From Planctomycetaceae bacterium (GTDB lineage: Bacteria; Planctomycetota; Planctomycetia; Planctomycetales; Planctomycetaceae), in contig JAEUII010000313.1 in assembly GCA_016795145.1 (NCBI GenBank), forward strand, positions 1 through 64,000: a stretch of 64,000 nucleotides of DNA, written 5' to 3'. This document shows, piece by piece, positions 9,094-18,308 of the stretch (position 1 is the stretch's first letter; every line of letters begins with the position of its first letter). The translations under genes were made by a program, and so were the position numbers. The notes beneath the pieces were generated by a model that was not told the origin of the DNA, searched no databases, and worked only from the letters and a program-made list of their open reading frames with translations.

Positions 9094-9172
9094 TGTAGAC
9101 AAGAGGTCACTCCGGCTGACTGGGTATCAGCACCAAATCAGACTTTGGAGTGTCTACAAATCTGTAGACAAG
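9094..9172. promoter_or_regulatory. repeats upstream of the mobilization genes (operator and/or oriT candidate)
   Basis: TGTAGACAAG occurs twice as a direct repeat (9094-9103 and 9163-9172). The second copy also forms a perfect inverted repeat, TGTCTACA-AATC-TGTAGACA (9151-9170), that ends 8 nt before the start of the ribbon-helix-helix gene. Ribbon-helix-helix proteins commonly bind such half-sites next to their own start and at origins of transfer. A TTGACA lies at 9064-9069 but I see no convincing -10 at proper spacing. Confidence 0.6.
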
Positions 9173-9178
9173 TGAGCC

Positions 9179-9508
9179 ATGAAAAAGCGAACGGAAGTTG
9201 TTTCGTTTCGGGCCACATCAGAACTGCTACAGCAGATCGATAGCAGTCGGCGGCATCCAGAAGAATCGCGTGGCGACTGGGTGAAGAACATCATCCAGGC
9301 ACATCTGCATTCGCAGGATCAGCAACTGTTGCTGGATCAGTTTCTCATGCTCGATGACGCTGTCCAGAAGCTCCAGGCGAGTCTGGAGGAACTGCGTCGC
9401 ATGCATTTGAAATCCACCTATCTGCTGCTGGTCACCAATGGAATCAGCCCTGAGTCCGCCAGAGAACGCGTTCGTGCACTTGCGCAGGAAGAGAGGACTG
9501 AGCCATGA
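9179..9508 (+). CDS. ribbon-helix-helix relaxosome accessory protein
   Basis: This 109-residue protein begins with KRTEVVSFRATSELLQQID, a beta strand then helix typical of ribbon-helix-helix DNA-binding proteins, and continues with a coiled-coil helix (about 50-85). It overlaps the start of the relaxase by 4 nt (ATGA). Accessory proteins of this type bind the origin of transfer and load the relaxase; they also repress their own operon. The repeats ending 8 nt upstream are its likely site. Confidence 0.7.
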   Translation: MKKRTEVVSFRATSELLQQIDSSRRHPEESRGDWVKNIIQAHLHSQDQQLLLDQFLMLDDAVQKLQASLEELRRMHLKSTYLLLVTNGISPESARERVRALAQEERTEP

Positions 9509-12156
9509 CAGCCAAGTGTCAGGTGCTGGGAATTGGGTTCGACGGCAGTTACTACGAGTCTTCCGTCAACCTGAACTACTGGGAAGAAGGTGGCACTGCC
9601 CCAGGTCAGTGGTTTGGTTCGGGGGCTCGCGAACTGGGACTACAAGGGATTGTGCGATCGCAGACATTGGCTTCAGTGCTTGCTGGCCGACATCCCGGTT
9701 CGGCGAAGCCTCTGTTGAGATCGATGAACAGCGAGAGCGCAAAGAATCACGGTCGTTTGGAATCTGTTGACGGTACTCACATCAGTCACCGACCTGGTTT
9801 TGACCTTCAGTTCGCCGTCCCGAAAAGCGTGTCAGCATTCTGGGCAGTGGCTCCGCCAGACGTCAAACACACGGTGCAGGACTGCGTCGATCGCGCTGTC
9901 CGTGCATCCCTATCCAGTCTTGAATCCAGAGTACCTCTCGCGAGGCGCATTGAAGGTGGGACGGTACTCCGGGAGAAAGCAAAACTGGTCGTCTCCATGT
10001 ATGACCACGTTACCAGTCGTACCGGGGACCCACACCTTCACCGTCATTGTGTGATCGCCAATGTTTGCCGACGCGACGATGGCGAGTGGCGCACGATTGA
10101 TTCTCGAAGCCTTCATCAGTGGACACGAACTATAGGCCCGTTGTTCCGTGCAAACCTGGCGCATGAACTTCGCTCCCGACTGGGGCTTTCACTCGAACCT
10201 GGCCGCGATCAGACAGGGAAGTGTCGCGAGTGGTTTGAGATTGAGGGAATACCGAAAGCCCTGCTGGGAGACTGGTCTACACGCCGAGAGAGTATCCTGA
10301 ACTTACTCAGTTCGACTCAGCGTAGAATCGCCAAAGCAAGAGAATTTGCTGCTCTGAAGACTCGACCTGACAAGGCTGAACTTGTCCCTCGAAAAGAGTT
10401 GTTCGACGGCTGGCAGAAACAGGCCGCAGGCCACGGACTAAACGCAGACGTGGCACGCTCGCTGTGCAACGCTCCCCAGCAACAAGCGCAGGTGCGAGGG
10501 GAACTGTTTCAGTCGGCATGGAAGTCGGCTTTGAATGACCTCACTTTGTCGAAGGCATGGTTTACAGAACGTGCTCTGATTCAAGCGGTGGCCGAACGGC
10601 TGCAGACCGGCTTTTACTCAGGACAGGATATCGAACGTCGAATTCAAGAGCGAATGAATCTCAGCAGCGAACTCATCCCGCTTCGCTCTGTCAACGGCGA
10701 TCGCAATTTCACGACCCGAGACATGTGGACCCTTGAGCAACAGTTTCTGAAATCGACTGAAGTGCTCCGGTCCCGGCCGGGAGCGCAGGTCTCGAAACGA
10801 AACGTGGAACAGACTCTCTCACGAAATCCTCAACTGGATGATGAACAAAGGTCTGCCGTCAGAACCCTCCTTACTCAGGACAGTGCCATTCGAGTTCTCA
10901 CTGGTGTTGCAGGCTCGGGAAAAAGCACAACGATTGGTGCCGTTCGGGACGGATTCGAACAACAGGGCTTTCGGGTTTTCGGAGGGGCACTTTCTGGCAT
11001 TGCGAAAGAAGAGCTGGTTGCCAAAACAGGGATCAAAGCGCGGACCGTCGCCAGTTACCTTTACCATCTGGACCGATCTACCGGGCAAAAAGTGTGGGAT
11101 CGACTGTCTCATGACGTCAGACAACTGACTCGAGCTGCATTCGGGCTTTCGACCAGTCGCTATCAGAAGGTGGGACTGGATGCTAAATCGGTCCTGATTC
11201 TTGACGAAGCCGGCATGCTTGGGACACGCAGTCTGCAACGAATTCTGCTACTGGCTGAAAAGGCGGGCGCAACGGTCATCCTTACGGGCGACACACGGCA
11301 ATTGCAGCCGATTGAAGCCGGCGGCCCGCTGCGTCGACTCGTTTCCGAATTGTCGACAGCGCACCTGTCTGTTAACCGGCGGCAACAGGACCCAAAGGAT
11401 CAGGAGGCAGTGCAGCAACTTCGCGATGGTAAAGTTGAAGAGGCAATTCGGAACTACGCTGAGCGGGGGCGGATCAAACTGAGTTCGGACCGCCACGGGG
11501 CCATACTCGACCTGGTTCGCACGTGGGAACAACAGGGCGGATATCGAACTCCATCGAAGCATGCAATTCTCACTCAGACCAGGGCGGAAGCGGCAACCGT
11601 TAACCGCGAATGTCAGACTGTTCGTCTTCAGAAATCTCTCATACCGCCAGTCCTTCGATTGACCCACGAAGGAGTGTCGTATTACCGCGGCGACCGGGTT
11701 CTCTTTCATCGCGCTGCCCGTGGGCATGGGATCGAGAATGGCCACAAGGGCACGGTGCTGTCTGTCAATCCCGTGCTTCGTACATTGAAAGTTCGTTTGG
11801 ATCGACCGGTACAAGGTGATTCCTCGCGAAGTGCAAGAGATGCCATTGTGACTGTTTCCGTGAAGGAATTCCGAAACTCCGGGATCTCGCTCGGCTATGC
11901 GTTTACGACACATAAGGGTCAAGGCACAACAGTGGAGCATGCATATGTGCTGGCTGGAGGCTTTCAGACCGACCGTGAGATGCTCTATGTCCAGGCCACA
12001 CGAGCACGCTGGTCCACACATTTCTTCCTGAGTCGCGACGACGCTGGTCCCAATTTGACAGCTTTTGTCGATTCTGTTCGACAGTCTCGAGCCAGTCAGC
12101 TCGCACATGATCTCGGTGAGCGACACACACGGCAATCACCACAACCGGAACGCTGA
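9505..12156 (+). CDS. MobF-family relaxase-helicase (TrwC/TraI type)
   Basis: This 883-residue protein has an N-terminal relaxase with Tyr pair YYESS at residues 16-17 and LNYW..PGQWFGSGA near 25-40, a region found in TrwC relaxases. The metal triad is H177-x-H179-x-H181 within DPHLHRHC. The second half is a superfamily 1 helicase: Walker A GVAGSGKST at 467-475, DEAG at 567-570 and, near the end, SLGYAFTTHKGQGTTVEHA, as in RecD-like helicases. It nicks oriT, stays bound to the 5' end and unwinds the transferred strand. All key residues are present, so it appears functional. Confidence 0.93.
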   Translation: MTAKCQVLGIGFDGSYYESSVNLNYWEEGGTAPGQWFGSGARELGLQGIVRSQTLASVLAGRHPGSAKPLLRSMNSESAKNHGRLESVDGTHISHRPGFDLQFAVPKSVSAFWAVAPPDVKHTVQDCVDRAVRASLSSLESRVPLARRIEGGTVLREKAKLVVSMYDHVTSRTGDPHLHRHCVIANVCRRDDGEWRTIDSRSLHQWTRTIGPLFRANLAHELRSRLGLSLEPGRDQTGKCREWFEIEGIPKALLGDWSTRRESILNLLSSTQRRIAKAREFAALKTRPDKAELVPRKELFDGWQKQAAGHGLNADVARSLCNAPQQQAQVRGELFQSAWKSALNDLTLSKAWFTERALIQAVAERLQTGFYSGQDIERRIQERMNLSSELIPLRSVNGDRNFTTRDMWTLEQQFLKSTEVLRSRPGAQVSKRNVEQTLSRNPQLDDEQRSAVRTLLTQDSAIRVLTGVAGSGKSTTIGAVRDGFEQQGFRVFGGALSGIAKEELVAKTGIKARTVASYLYHLDRSTGQKVWDRLSHDVRQLTRAAFGLSTSRYQKVGLDAKSVLILDEAGMLGTRSLQRILLLAEKAGATVILTGDTRQLQPIEAGGPLRRLVSELSTAHLSVNRRQQDPKDQEAVQQLRDGKVEEAIRNYAERGRIKLSSDRHGAILDLVRTWEQQGGYRTPSKHAILTQTRAEAATVNRECQTVRLQKSLIPPVLRLTHEGVSYYRGDRVLFHRAARGHGIENGHKGTVLSVNPVLRTLKVRLDRPVQGDSSRSARDAIVTVSVKEFRNSGISLGYAFTTHKGQGTTVEHAYVLAGGFQTDREMLYVQATRARWSTHFFLSRDDAGPNLTAFVDSVRQSRASQLAHDLGERHTRQSPQPER

Positions 12157-12165
12157 GGAATTCAA

Positions 12166-12618
12166 ATGACTCTTCGCGAACCACAACGCCGCACGTTGCG
12201 CGGGAACCAAAGCAGGCCACCCAAACGTCGTCAGTTTTCTGAACGGGCGGCGGATTTCTACGAATGGGCAGTCGGCATCATCGAGACTCTATTGAACGTT
12301 GGGATGGTGCTGTTTCTGGGATTCATGGTGAAGTGCTTTTTGCCATTCCTTGTCATCCTGGTAGTTGCCGTCCCGACAGTCATTTTGTTCTCACCCGTCA
12401 TCGTCGCCGTGCTCGCATATCAGGCAGGCCTCTGGGAAACGGTTCTGTACATCGTTTCGGTTGGTCTGGTGCTACTCGTTGGGTATGCCGCATCTGCTTC
12501 CGAGAAGCGGAACTACGTCTCACGAGGTCGCAAGCTGACCAGTGCGGAGGACGCTCGTAGCCGGACAAGTCCACCGGGCGCTCACCGCGGACTGCGGCAG
12601 CCGAAGCGCCGACCGTAA
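12166..12618 (+). CDS. small multi-pass membrane protein beside the coupling ATPase
   Basis: This 150-residue protein has a basic N-terminus of about 30 residues, then three hydrophobic stretches (about 42-62, 64-84 and 88-106) and a hydrophilic basic tail. It sits 9 nt after the relaxase and 66 nt before the soluble T4CP-like ATPase. I do not recognise a family. Because that ATPase lacks its own membrane helices, this protein could serve as its anchor; that is an inference from order only. Confidence 0.6.
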   Translation: MTLREPQRRTLRGNQSRPPKRRQFSERAADFYEWAVGIIETLLNVGMVLFLGFMVKCFLPFLVILVVAVPTVILFSPVIVAVLAYQAGLWETVLYIVSVGLVLLVGYAASASEKRNYVSRGRKLTSAEDARSRTSPPGAHRGLRQPKRRP

Positions 12619-12684
12619 CCAGATCGTCAATGTCAGATTCCATCGTTCATTTCATACACACCATTTGCCCCAGGGAGGCATCCG

Positions 12685-14121
12685 ATGACTCGAAGCAACC
12701 AATTCATGCAGTTCGGTGCACTGCAGTTACCACCGTCTGCAGCCACCAGTCACGTCCTCTTTTCCGGTACGACGGGAAGCGGAAAAACGACTTTGCTGCG
12801 ACTTCTGCAGGAAAGTCAGTTCACGGAAATTCGACCGGGGAACGACTGGCGTGCCATTGTTAACGACCCGAAACAGGACGTTCTTCCATTCCTTCAGTCG
12901 ATCGCCCCTGAAGCGACGATTGTGATCACTCACCCGTTTGATCAGCGCTGTTCGGCGTGGGACATGTCTGCCGATATCGACAGTCCGCAGCTCGCCGTCG
13001 AGTTCTGTTACACGCTGATCCCGCCAACGAGCGAGCCGCAACAGTTCTTCAACGATGCCTCTCGACACTGTATTTACGGTGTCATCATCAGCTTTCAGCT
13101 GAGTGGAATCTCATGGACATTTGCTGACTTGATTCGGGTGCTTTCTTCTCCCCGGATTCTCCGACATGTCCTGAAACGGCATTGGGAGACGGCACCGATT
13201 TCATCTTATTACCTCTCGGAAAAACGCTTGCGCGCAAATGTTCTGGCCACAATTGCATCGAAGCTGCTGCCCTTTGGGCCCATTGCAGCCTGCTGGGATC
13301 GCGCAACATCAAAATTCTCTCTGTCACAGTGGGCGGTATCTCCGATGATCCTGGTACTTGGCAGCTCTGACATCAGCCGGACTCCGGTTCAGACCCTGAA
13401 TCGGTGTATTTTCAAACGCGCGGCCGACATCACCCTGGAACAACCAGATTCAGAAACGCGAAGAACGTGGTTTGGGATCGATGAACTCTCCGATGCGGGG
13501 AAACTTGATGGCATCGTCGCACTCGCCAAGAAGGGTCGTTCCAAAGGAGCGTGCCTTTCCGTGGCATTTCAGTCCATCGCTGGTCTTCGGGATCCGTCTC
13601 TCTACGGTCCGCATCTGACGGAAGAATTCCTCGCTCAGTTCGGTCACAAGTTTGTGGGGCGTATGGAATGTGCCTCATCTGCAGAATGGGCTTCCGCGCT
13701 GGTCGGCGACCAGGAAGTCAATCAAAAGTCATACAGCTACACGACTGGGCAACATCCAACATCGACAACGACAATTCAGAAGGTGACTCGTCGAGGAGTT
13801 CTGCCAAGTCAGATCCTGGACTTTCCTCCCTGCAACCTTGAGAACGGACTGACAGGCTTATTCTTCGCGCCGTCCGTCGGAGTTTTCGTAGATTCAATCG
13901 ACGGACACGAACTCTTTGTTGATGGAGCTCCAGTCCCAGCCAGTATTCCTGCGTTCCTGCCGTGCCCGAAAGGTCATCAGTTTCTACAACCGTGGACGCC
14001 AGAACAGGCTGACGCCCTTCAGATTCCGACAGAGCTTTTGGCAACCCCCGGCAAGCCATCCGCGAACTCCAGAGCGAAGACGACTGCGAAGCCTCTCTCC
14101 TTTGACGATCTGTTCGCGTAA
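12685..14121 (+). CDS. T4CP-like (VirD4/TraD-type) DNA-transfer ATPase without membrane helices
   Basis: This 478-residue protein has a Walker A box GTTGSGKTT at 28-36 and a Walker B-like FGIDELSDAG followed by VALAKKGRSKGACLSVAFQS, the form seen in type IV coupling proteins (TraD/TraG/VirD4) and related DNA-binding ATPases. There are no N-terminal transmembrane segments, unlike most T4CPs. GGGAGG lies upstream of the ATG. It probably moves the relaxase-bound strand to a secretion channel; no mating-pair genes are visible in the window, so the element may use another's or carry them further left. Confidence 0.8.
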   Translation: MTRSNQFMQFGALQLPPSAATSHVLFSGTTGSGKTTLLRLLQESQFTEIRPGNDWRAIVNDPKQDVLPFLQSIAPEATIVITHPFDQRCSAWDMSADIDSPQLAVEFCYTLIPPTSEPQQFFNDASRHCIYGVIISFQLSGISWTFADLIRVLSSPRILRHVLKRHWETAPISSYYLSEKRLRANVLATIASKLLPFGPIAACWDRATSKFSLSQWAVSPMILVLGSSDISRTPVQTLNRCIFKRAADITLEQPDSETRRTWFGIDELSDAGKLDGIVALAKKGRSKGACLSVAFQSIAGLRDPSLYGPHLTEEFLAQFGHKFVGRMECASSAEWASALVGDQEVNQKSYSYTTGQHPTSTTTIQKVTRRGVLPSQILDFPPCNLENGLTGLFFAPSVGVFVDSIDGHELFVDGAPVPASIPAFLPCPKGHQFLQPWTPEQADALQIPTELLATPGKPSANSRAKTTAKPLSFDDLFA

Positions 14122-14251
14122 GCCCTAATTCCGTCTCGCAAACTTCACGGCCGCGCGGGTTGACCACGGTCGGAGTGACGGACCGTACGCCGACCTCTGA
14201 TTCACTTCAATCCTGTTATCCGTTTGTACCAACTCGAAAGGACTCAAGCCA

Positions 14252-14515
14252 ATGCCTCGCAATGATCATCCTCCGAACGCCGAACGACTCAATTCGAGCA
14301 TGAACCGCCTGATCGACCGGCGAGAGGCCTCCCAACTTGCAGCGGTCAGTGTTGCGACATGGGATCGCATGAATGCAGGGGGGAAGACCCCTGAGCCAAT
14401 TCATTTGTCCAAAGGCTGTGTTCGCTGGCGCTTTGACGACGTGCAATTGTGGATCCAACACGGATGTCCGGACCGAAAGCAGTTTGAGCATCTCAAATCC
14501 AACGAGAACCACTGA
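14252..14515 (+). CDS. excisionase/AlpA-like helix-turn-helix protein
   Basis: This 87-residue protein has a MerR/AlpA-type helix-turn-helix at about residues 18-62: LIDRREASQLAAVSVATWDR, then a turn and a wing ending RWRFDDVQLWIQ. The WRFDDVQLW ending is typical of excisionases and AlpA-type regulators. It lies 59 nt before the integrase gene, the usual place for xis. It probably directs excision and may repress int. Confidence 0.75.
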   Translation: MPRNDHPPNAERLNSSMNRLIDRREASQLAAVSVATWDRMNAGGKTPEPIHLSKGCVRWRFDDVQLWIQHGCPDRKQFEHLKSNENH

Positions 14516-14574
14516 AATCCCGATCCACATTTTCCTGTACGGCCCGTAATCTGATCTGCGAAAGGACAATTGAA

Positions 14575-16104
14575 ATGGCACGCATGTTTCAGCCTCGTAT
14601 CACACGATACCTTGATCCTGACGGTCACCGCTGCACCAAAGACACGCCCGGCGCTCGCAAAGTGACGGAACGCTCCAAAACGTGGCGCGGTGAGTATCGC
14701 GATCACTCCGGTATACTTCGGACAGTAACTCTCAGTTCGAACAAGCAGGCATCTCGCCAACTGCTGGCTGAACTGGAACGCAAAGCCGCCCATCAGAAAT
14801 CCGGACTGCTGTCGCCGTTCGAAGAGCATGGGATTCGACCGCTGCTTGAACATCTGGAAGATTTTCGACAGTCTCTCGAAGATGCCGGCAACACTGCCGC
14901 TCATTGCAAACTCGTCTTTGTTCGAGCAAAGACGGTCATTGAGAACTCAGGGTTCCGTTACATCCGCGATATCTCGTCCAGCAAAGTTCAGAAGTGCCTC
15001 GCTAATCTGCGAAAGGTTGAGAAGCGTTCACAACAGACCATCAACCACTATCTGAGGGCCATCAAACAGTTCACTCGCTGGCTGGTTCGCGACCGACGGA
15101 CAGAAGAGGATCGATTGACGTTTTTGGAAGGTGGCAATGTCCGGGTGGATCGTCGTCTCGAACGACGCGAATTGTCAGATGTTGAGATTCAGTGGCTTCT
15201 GCAAGAGACTCTCTCATCCCAGCCGATTGCCCTGCTCACCGGATTCCAACGGTATACGCTCTACGCTACGGCGCTGTCGACCGGGCTTCGAGCATCGGAA
15301 CTGGCTAGTCTGACGCCCACACATTTCAAGCTCGATGCCGAAGTGCCGGTCGTCCAAATTGCGGCCGAGAATGAAAAGGCGAGGAGAGGGGACATTATCC
15401 CGTTGCCACAGAGTCTGGTGCAGATTCTCCGACCCTGGTTTTCCGAACTGTCCAGGAACGCACTGTTGTGGCCGGGAAAATGGGCCTCCCAGAAGCGAGC
15501 CGGCAAGACACTTCAGAAAGATCTCGAAGCAGCTCGATCGGCATGGATTGCGGAAGCGAAGTCGGAGGAGATCCGACTTGACCGAGAAAAGTCTCCGTTC
15601 CTTCAGTTTCGGACGGAAGCGGGACAGGCAGACTTTCATTCCCTTCGACACACGTACCTGTCTCGGCTTGGTCGTTCAGGCGTGTCTGCGAAGGCGATGC
15701 AGCAGCTTGCTCGACACTCGACCGTCGAGCTGACGATTGGTCGTTACACCCACACCAACATCCACGATCTCGGCTCTGCGGTGCAGCAATTGTCACCACT
15801 GCCGATTCCTCGATGCACCGGGAAAAACGCGCAACCAAAGCACGACACTGACCATGGTTTGGTTGCACTAATGGTTGCCGGACTTTCCGGCAACCATAGC
15901 GAACCATTGACGACGGCTGAGGACCGACCACCGACGAATGAACCGGTCGAGCCTGAAAACACCGACAGCCGCAACCCCTGTCAACGTAAGACGTTAGACA
16001 AGGATTGCGGCTGTCTGAGTGCAATTGATAAAGCGGAGAGACAGGGATTCGAACCCTGGGTACCCTTGCGGGCACTCCGGTTTTCAAGACCGGTTTCGAT
16101 TTGA
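14575..16104 (+). CDS. tyrosine recombinase/integrase
   Basis: This 509-residue protein has an N-terminal arm-binding region (1-85), a SAM-like core-binding domain (about 85-190) and a catalytic domain (205-400). The catalytic set is complete: R239 in STGLRASEL, H355 and R358 in HSLRH, H381 and the nucleophile Y391 in GRYTH. Residues beyond 400 are a tail rich in Thr/Pro/Asp. The last 25 or so residues are encoded by the 3' half of a tRNA-Ser gene read on the opposite strand. The stop lies about 10 nt past that block, so the protein end would change upon integration. It should integrate the element at tRNA-Ser(UGA). Confidence 0.92.
   Translation: MARMFQPRITRYLDPDGHRCTKDTPGARKVTERSKTWRGEYRDHSGILRTVTLSSNKQASRQLLAELERKAAHQKSGLLSPFEEHGIRPLLEHLEDFRQSLEDAGNTAAHCKLVFVRAKTVIENSGFRYIRDISSSKVQKCLANLRKVEKRSQQTINHYLRAIKQFTRWLVRDRRTEEDRLTFLEGGNVRVDRRLERRELSDVEIQWLLQETLSSQPIALLTGFQRYTLYATALSTGLRASELASLTPTHFKLDAEVPVVQIAAENEKARRGDIIPLPQSLVQILRPWFSELSRNALLWPGKWASQKRAGKTLQKDLEAARSAWIAEAKSEEIRLDREKSPFLQFRTEAGQADFHSLRHTYLSRLGRSGVSAKAMQQLARHSTVELTIGRYTHTNIHDLGSAVQQLSPLPIPRCTGKNAQPKHDTDHGLVALMVAGLSGNHSEPLTTAEDRPPTNEPVEPENTDSRNPCQRKTLDKDCGCLSAIDKAERQGFEPWVPLRALRFSRPVSI
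16034..16092 (-). other. 3' half of tRNA-Ser(UGA), presumed att core
   Basis: On the - strand this block has a 5-bp anticodon stem with loop CTTGAAA (anticodon TGA, Ser), a long variable arm (GCCC-GCAA-GGGT), a T arm CAGGG-TTCGAAT-CCCTG and the 3' acceptor strand TCTCTCC plus G. The 5' half (acceptor, D arm) is missing: the bases at 16093 onward do not match it. It overlaps the end of the integrase gene. This is the att sequence shared with the host tRNA gene, not a working tRNA. Confidence 0.85.
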
Positions 16105-16139
16105 CGCAAGTCTATGTCCGCTAGGGAGTTGCAAAACCA

Positions 16140-16505
16140 TTAACTGCGATGGGTGCCGACAACGGTGACGGGCGTCCGGCTTCCGGAAAGCATGCGAAAT
16201 CTGAAGCGCAACAAGAAACACAGCGTCAACGCGGCCGTTGTGGCCAGAAATACATCTGAGTTCAGCGTTGGGAGCGCGAAAATGCGGAAGCCAAACCCGT
16301 GTCCGACAGTCCACGACAGCACAAACATGATCAACAGGTTGATCAGCGTGCTGCGCCAGATTCTGCCCAACTCTACATTTGAAAAACGATCAACATCTGC
16401 TTCCCGGCCACTGTTCAGCTTCTGACGACTTCTAAAAGCCATCCACGGCAATACCAGCAGCAGATAGAAAAGGAAGAGCAGAGAAGGAAGTCCCGGCAAT
16501 TGCAT
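16140..16505 (-). pseudogene. N-terminal fragment of a CPBP/CAAX-like membrane protease
   Basis: The 121-residue frame has a hydrophobic helix (LLFLFYLLLVLPWMAFRSR), then an RIWRSTLINLLIMFVLSW segment and two more membrane helices. This pattern is common in the N-terminus of CPBP intramembrane proteases of planctomycetes. The catalytic Glu/His helices found in the C-terminal half are absent. The frame ends 35 nt from the integrase stop and about 48 nt from the att block, so it looks cut off by the element boundary. It could instead be a complete small membrane protein. Confidence 0.45.
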
Positions 16506-16559
16506 ACTGCGCTCATGAGTTCCGAATTACTGGTGACCTCTTGCCTTGCAGCAAGGCAT

Positions 16560-18116
16560 TCATTCAGCCGCGACGTTAACAAAGCTCTCGATAGGAATTC
16601 CGGTTGCTCCGACAAGTGCAGCGGCCGACTGTGCGAGTTCATTCAGCAGATCAAGCTGGGCACGGCGATTCAGTATGAGGCTGTTACGAGCCTGTACAAC
16701 TCGAACGACATCAATTTCCCCCGCTTCGAACTGTGTTTCGAGGCCCTTCAATTCGCTGGGAAGATCCGTTGCCGGCTGATCCGACCTGATCTCCGACAAT
16801 AACGACAGCGCTTGTGCATACCGTTCCATCGCAGCCGTAGCCTCCAGCTCTGCGCGTCGCTGGATCTGTGTCCATGCGGTGATCCTCTGCTGGTGTTCTG
16901 CAAGACGTTGTCGCTCCAGGGGTTCGCCACTATTCACGACGGGCAAATCCATCTGTGCGCGAAATCCAAAGAACGTCGTACTGTCGGCAGTGGCCTGATA
17001 GTAGGGCCCAATCTGAAGATCCGGCGTTTTCGAAGCCGACGCCAGTCGCAGATTGGCTCTTGCAACATCGACATCAGATCGTGCGGCCATGACGTCGGGC
17101 CGCGACATCGCCCAGCTCACAGTGCTGGCTTTTGACTCAATCACCACCTGGTCCCAGTCTTCCGGGCCAATCTGTGCGAGCTGAATACTTGTATTGGGCA
17201 ATTTCCACTGAAACGATTGAAGGTCGCCAGCAACTTCAGTAAGTCCATCCGGCTCCATTCCGACTTGCCGTGCGAGATCGCGCAGTGAGTTTCTATAATT
17301 TGCATTTGCCAGTTGCCGTTGCTGTCGCGTCGATTCAGTATCAACCCGCACTATCGCCACATCAGCGGCAGTGATGGCGCCAGCGTTCAACTGATTCTCC
17401 AGAATCTGGAGCAATTGTTGATTATTCTTGTGACTGGCCTCAGCGAGCGATTGAATATCGCGCAGGTACAAGGCTGTAAAATAGAGTCGCTGCGTTTGAG
17501 CCAGTGTCTGCAGCTCAGCCTGGTGGATATTCCAACGCGTGCTGTTCAGAGCAAATTTCGCCCCCTGTTCCCGGAAGTCCTGCTGATGCGCGAGCTGGAT
17601 TGTCTGCATGAGAAGCACGTAATGATAGGTTCGATTCGGTCCTCCGTTACCGGCTTCCTGAAAAGGCGTTGCCTGTACCTGCAGAAAAGGATTGAATGGA
17701 TACGTATCAGCGACGCCTTTTGCTGCCAGACTGACTCGCTCTGTCTGCCGAAGTGCGACAAGGTCAGGATTATTCGAAACAGCCTGTTCACAAAGGTGTC
17801 TGAATGAAACCTCGACATCTTGTTCGGACGGGCTTACCGCAAGACCGACTTCATTTTCGCCCATCTTTGTCGGAGCCACGGTCGCTTTCGACCATGCAAC
17901 GGTACTGACTCCGGAATTGCTTTTCCCCGGAGAAGGGTTTGATAGATTCTCCGGTAAGGACTTGGTCGGTGGCTGCACTGCCTGATGTGAGTTGTCTGCC
18001 GCGAATCCGGAAACCGATGTTAAGTTCGATCCATGATCGACAGATCTGCAACCAACGCATATTGCTGACGCAAATAACGATGCGAGGCCAATGAAACTTC
18101 GATGAATTGATGCCAT
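16560..18116 (-). CDS. TolC-family outer-membrane efflux lipoprotein
   Basis: I start at the ATG at 18116, preceded by AAAGG. The 518-residue protein has a lipoprotein signal ending ASAICVGC, a Pro/Ser-rich stretch and then two helical repeats of the outer-membrane factor family (residues about 110-500). It includes the usual pattern of long coiled-coil helices with TQ and NRRAQLDLL. It would form the outer-membrane exit duct of the RND pump encoded upstream. It is the last gene of the operon, 192 nt after the pump gene. Confidence 0.85.
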   Translation of the reverse strand: MASIHRSFIGLASLFASAICVGCRSVDHGSNLTSVSGFAADNSHQAVQPPTKSLPENLSNPSPGKSNSGVSTVAWSKATVAPTKMGENEVGLAVSPSEQDVEVSFRHLCEQAVSNNPDLVALRQTERVSLAAKGVADTYPFNPFLQVQATPFQEAGNGGPNRTYHYVLLMQTIQLAHQQDFREQGAKFALNSTRWNIHQAELQTLAQTQRLYFTALYLRDIQSLAEASHKNNQQLLQILENQLNAGAITAADVAIVRVDTESTRQQRQLANANYRNSLRDLARQVGMEPDGLTEVAGDLQSFQWKLPNTSIQLAQIGPEDWDQVVIESKASTVSWAMSRPDVMAARSDVDVARANLRLASASKTPDLQIGPYYQATADSTTFFGFRAQMDLPVVNSGEPLERQRLAEHQQRITAWTQIQRRAELEATAAMERYAQALSLLSEIRSDQPATDLPSELKGLETQFEAGEIDVVRVVQARNSLILNRRAQLDLLNELAQSAAALVGATGIPIESFVNVAAE

Positions 18117-18308
18117 AGTATGCTTGTCGCCTTTCAACCATGAACTTGCTCATGGTTTGTTCGTCCGGCAAAACAACCTGATGGCAAACTCCTTGATTTC
18201 GTTTATGCAGAGTTAAGCTTGGCACTCAGCGACAGGTGTTCTCAATCGACAATAATTGCCGCTTGCCGTCCGGAGATCCGGCCTGAACCGATTGCGACGG
18301 TTGTTCCG

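Noticed and set aside
11248-12135. 295-residue - strand frame
   Set aside because: It is antisense to the helicase part of the MobF relaxase, which has all expected motifs.
16021-16110. Complete tRNA-Ser gene
   Set aside because: Only the anticodon arm to the 3' end is present; the 5' half is absent.
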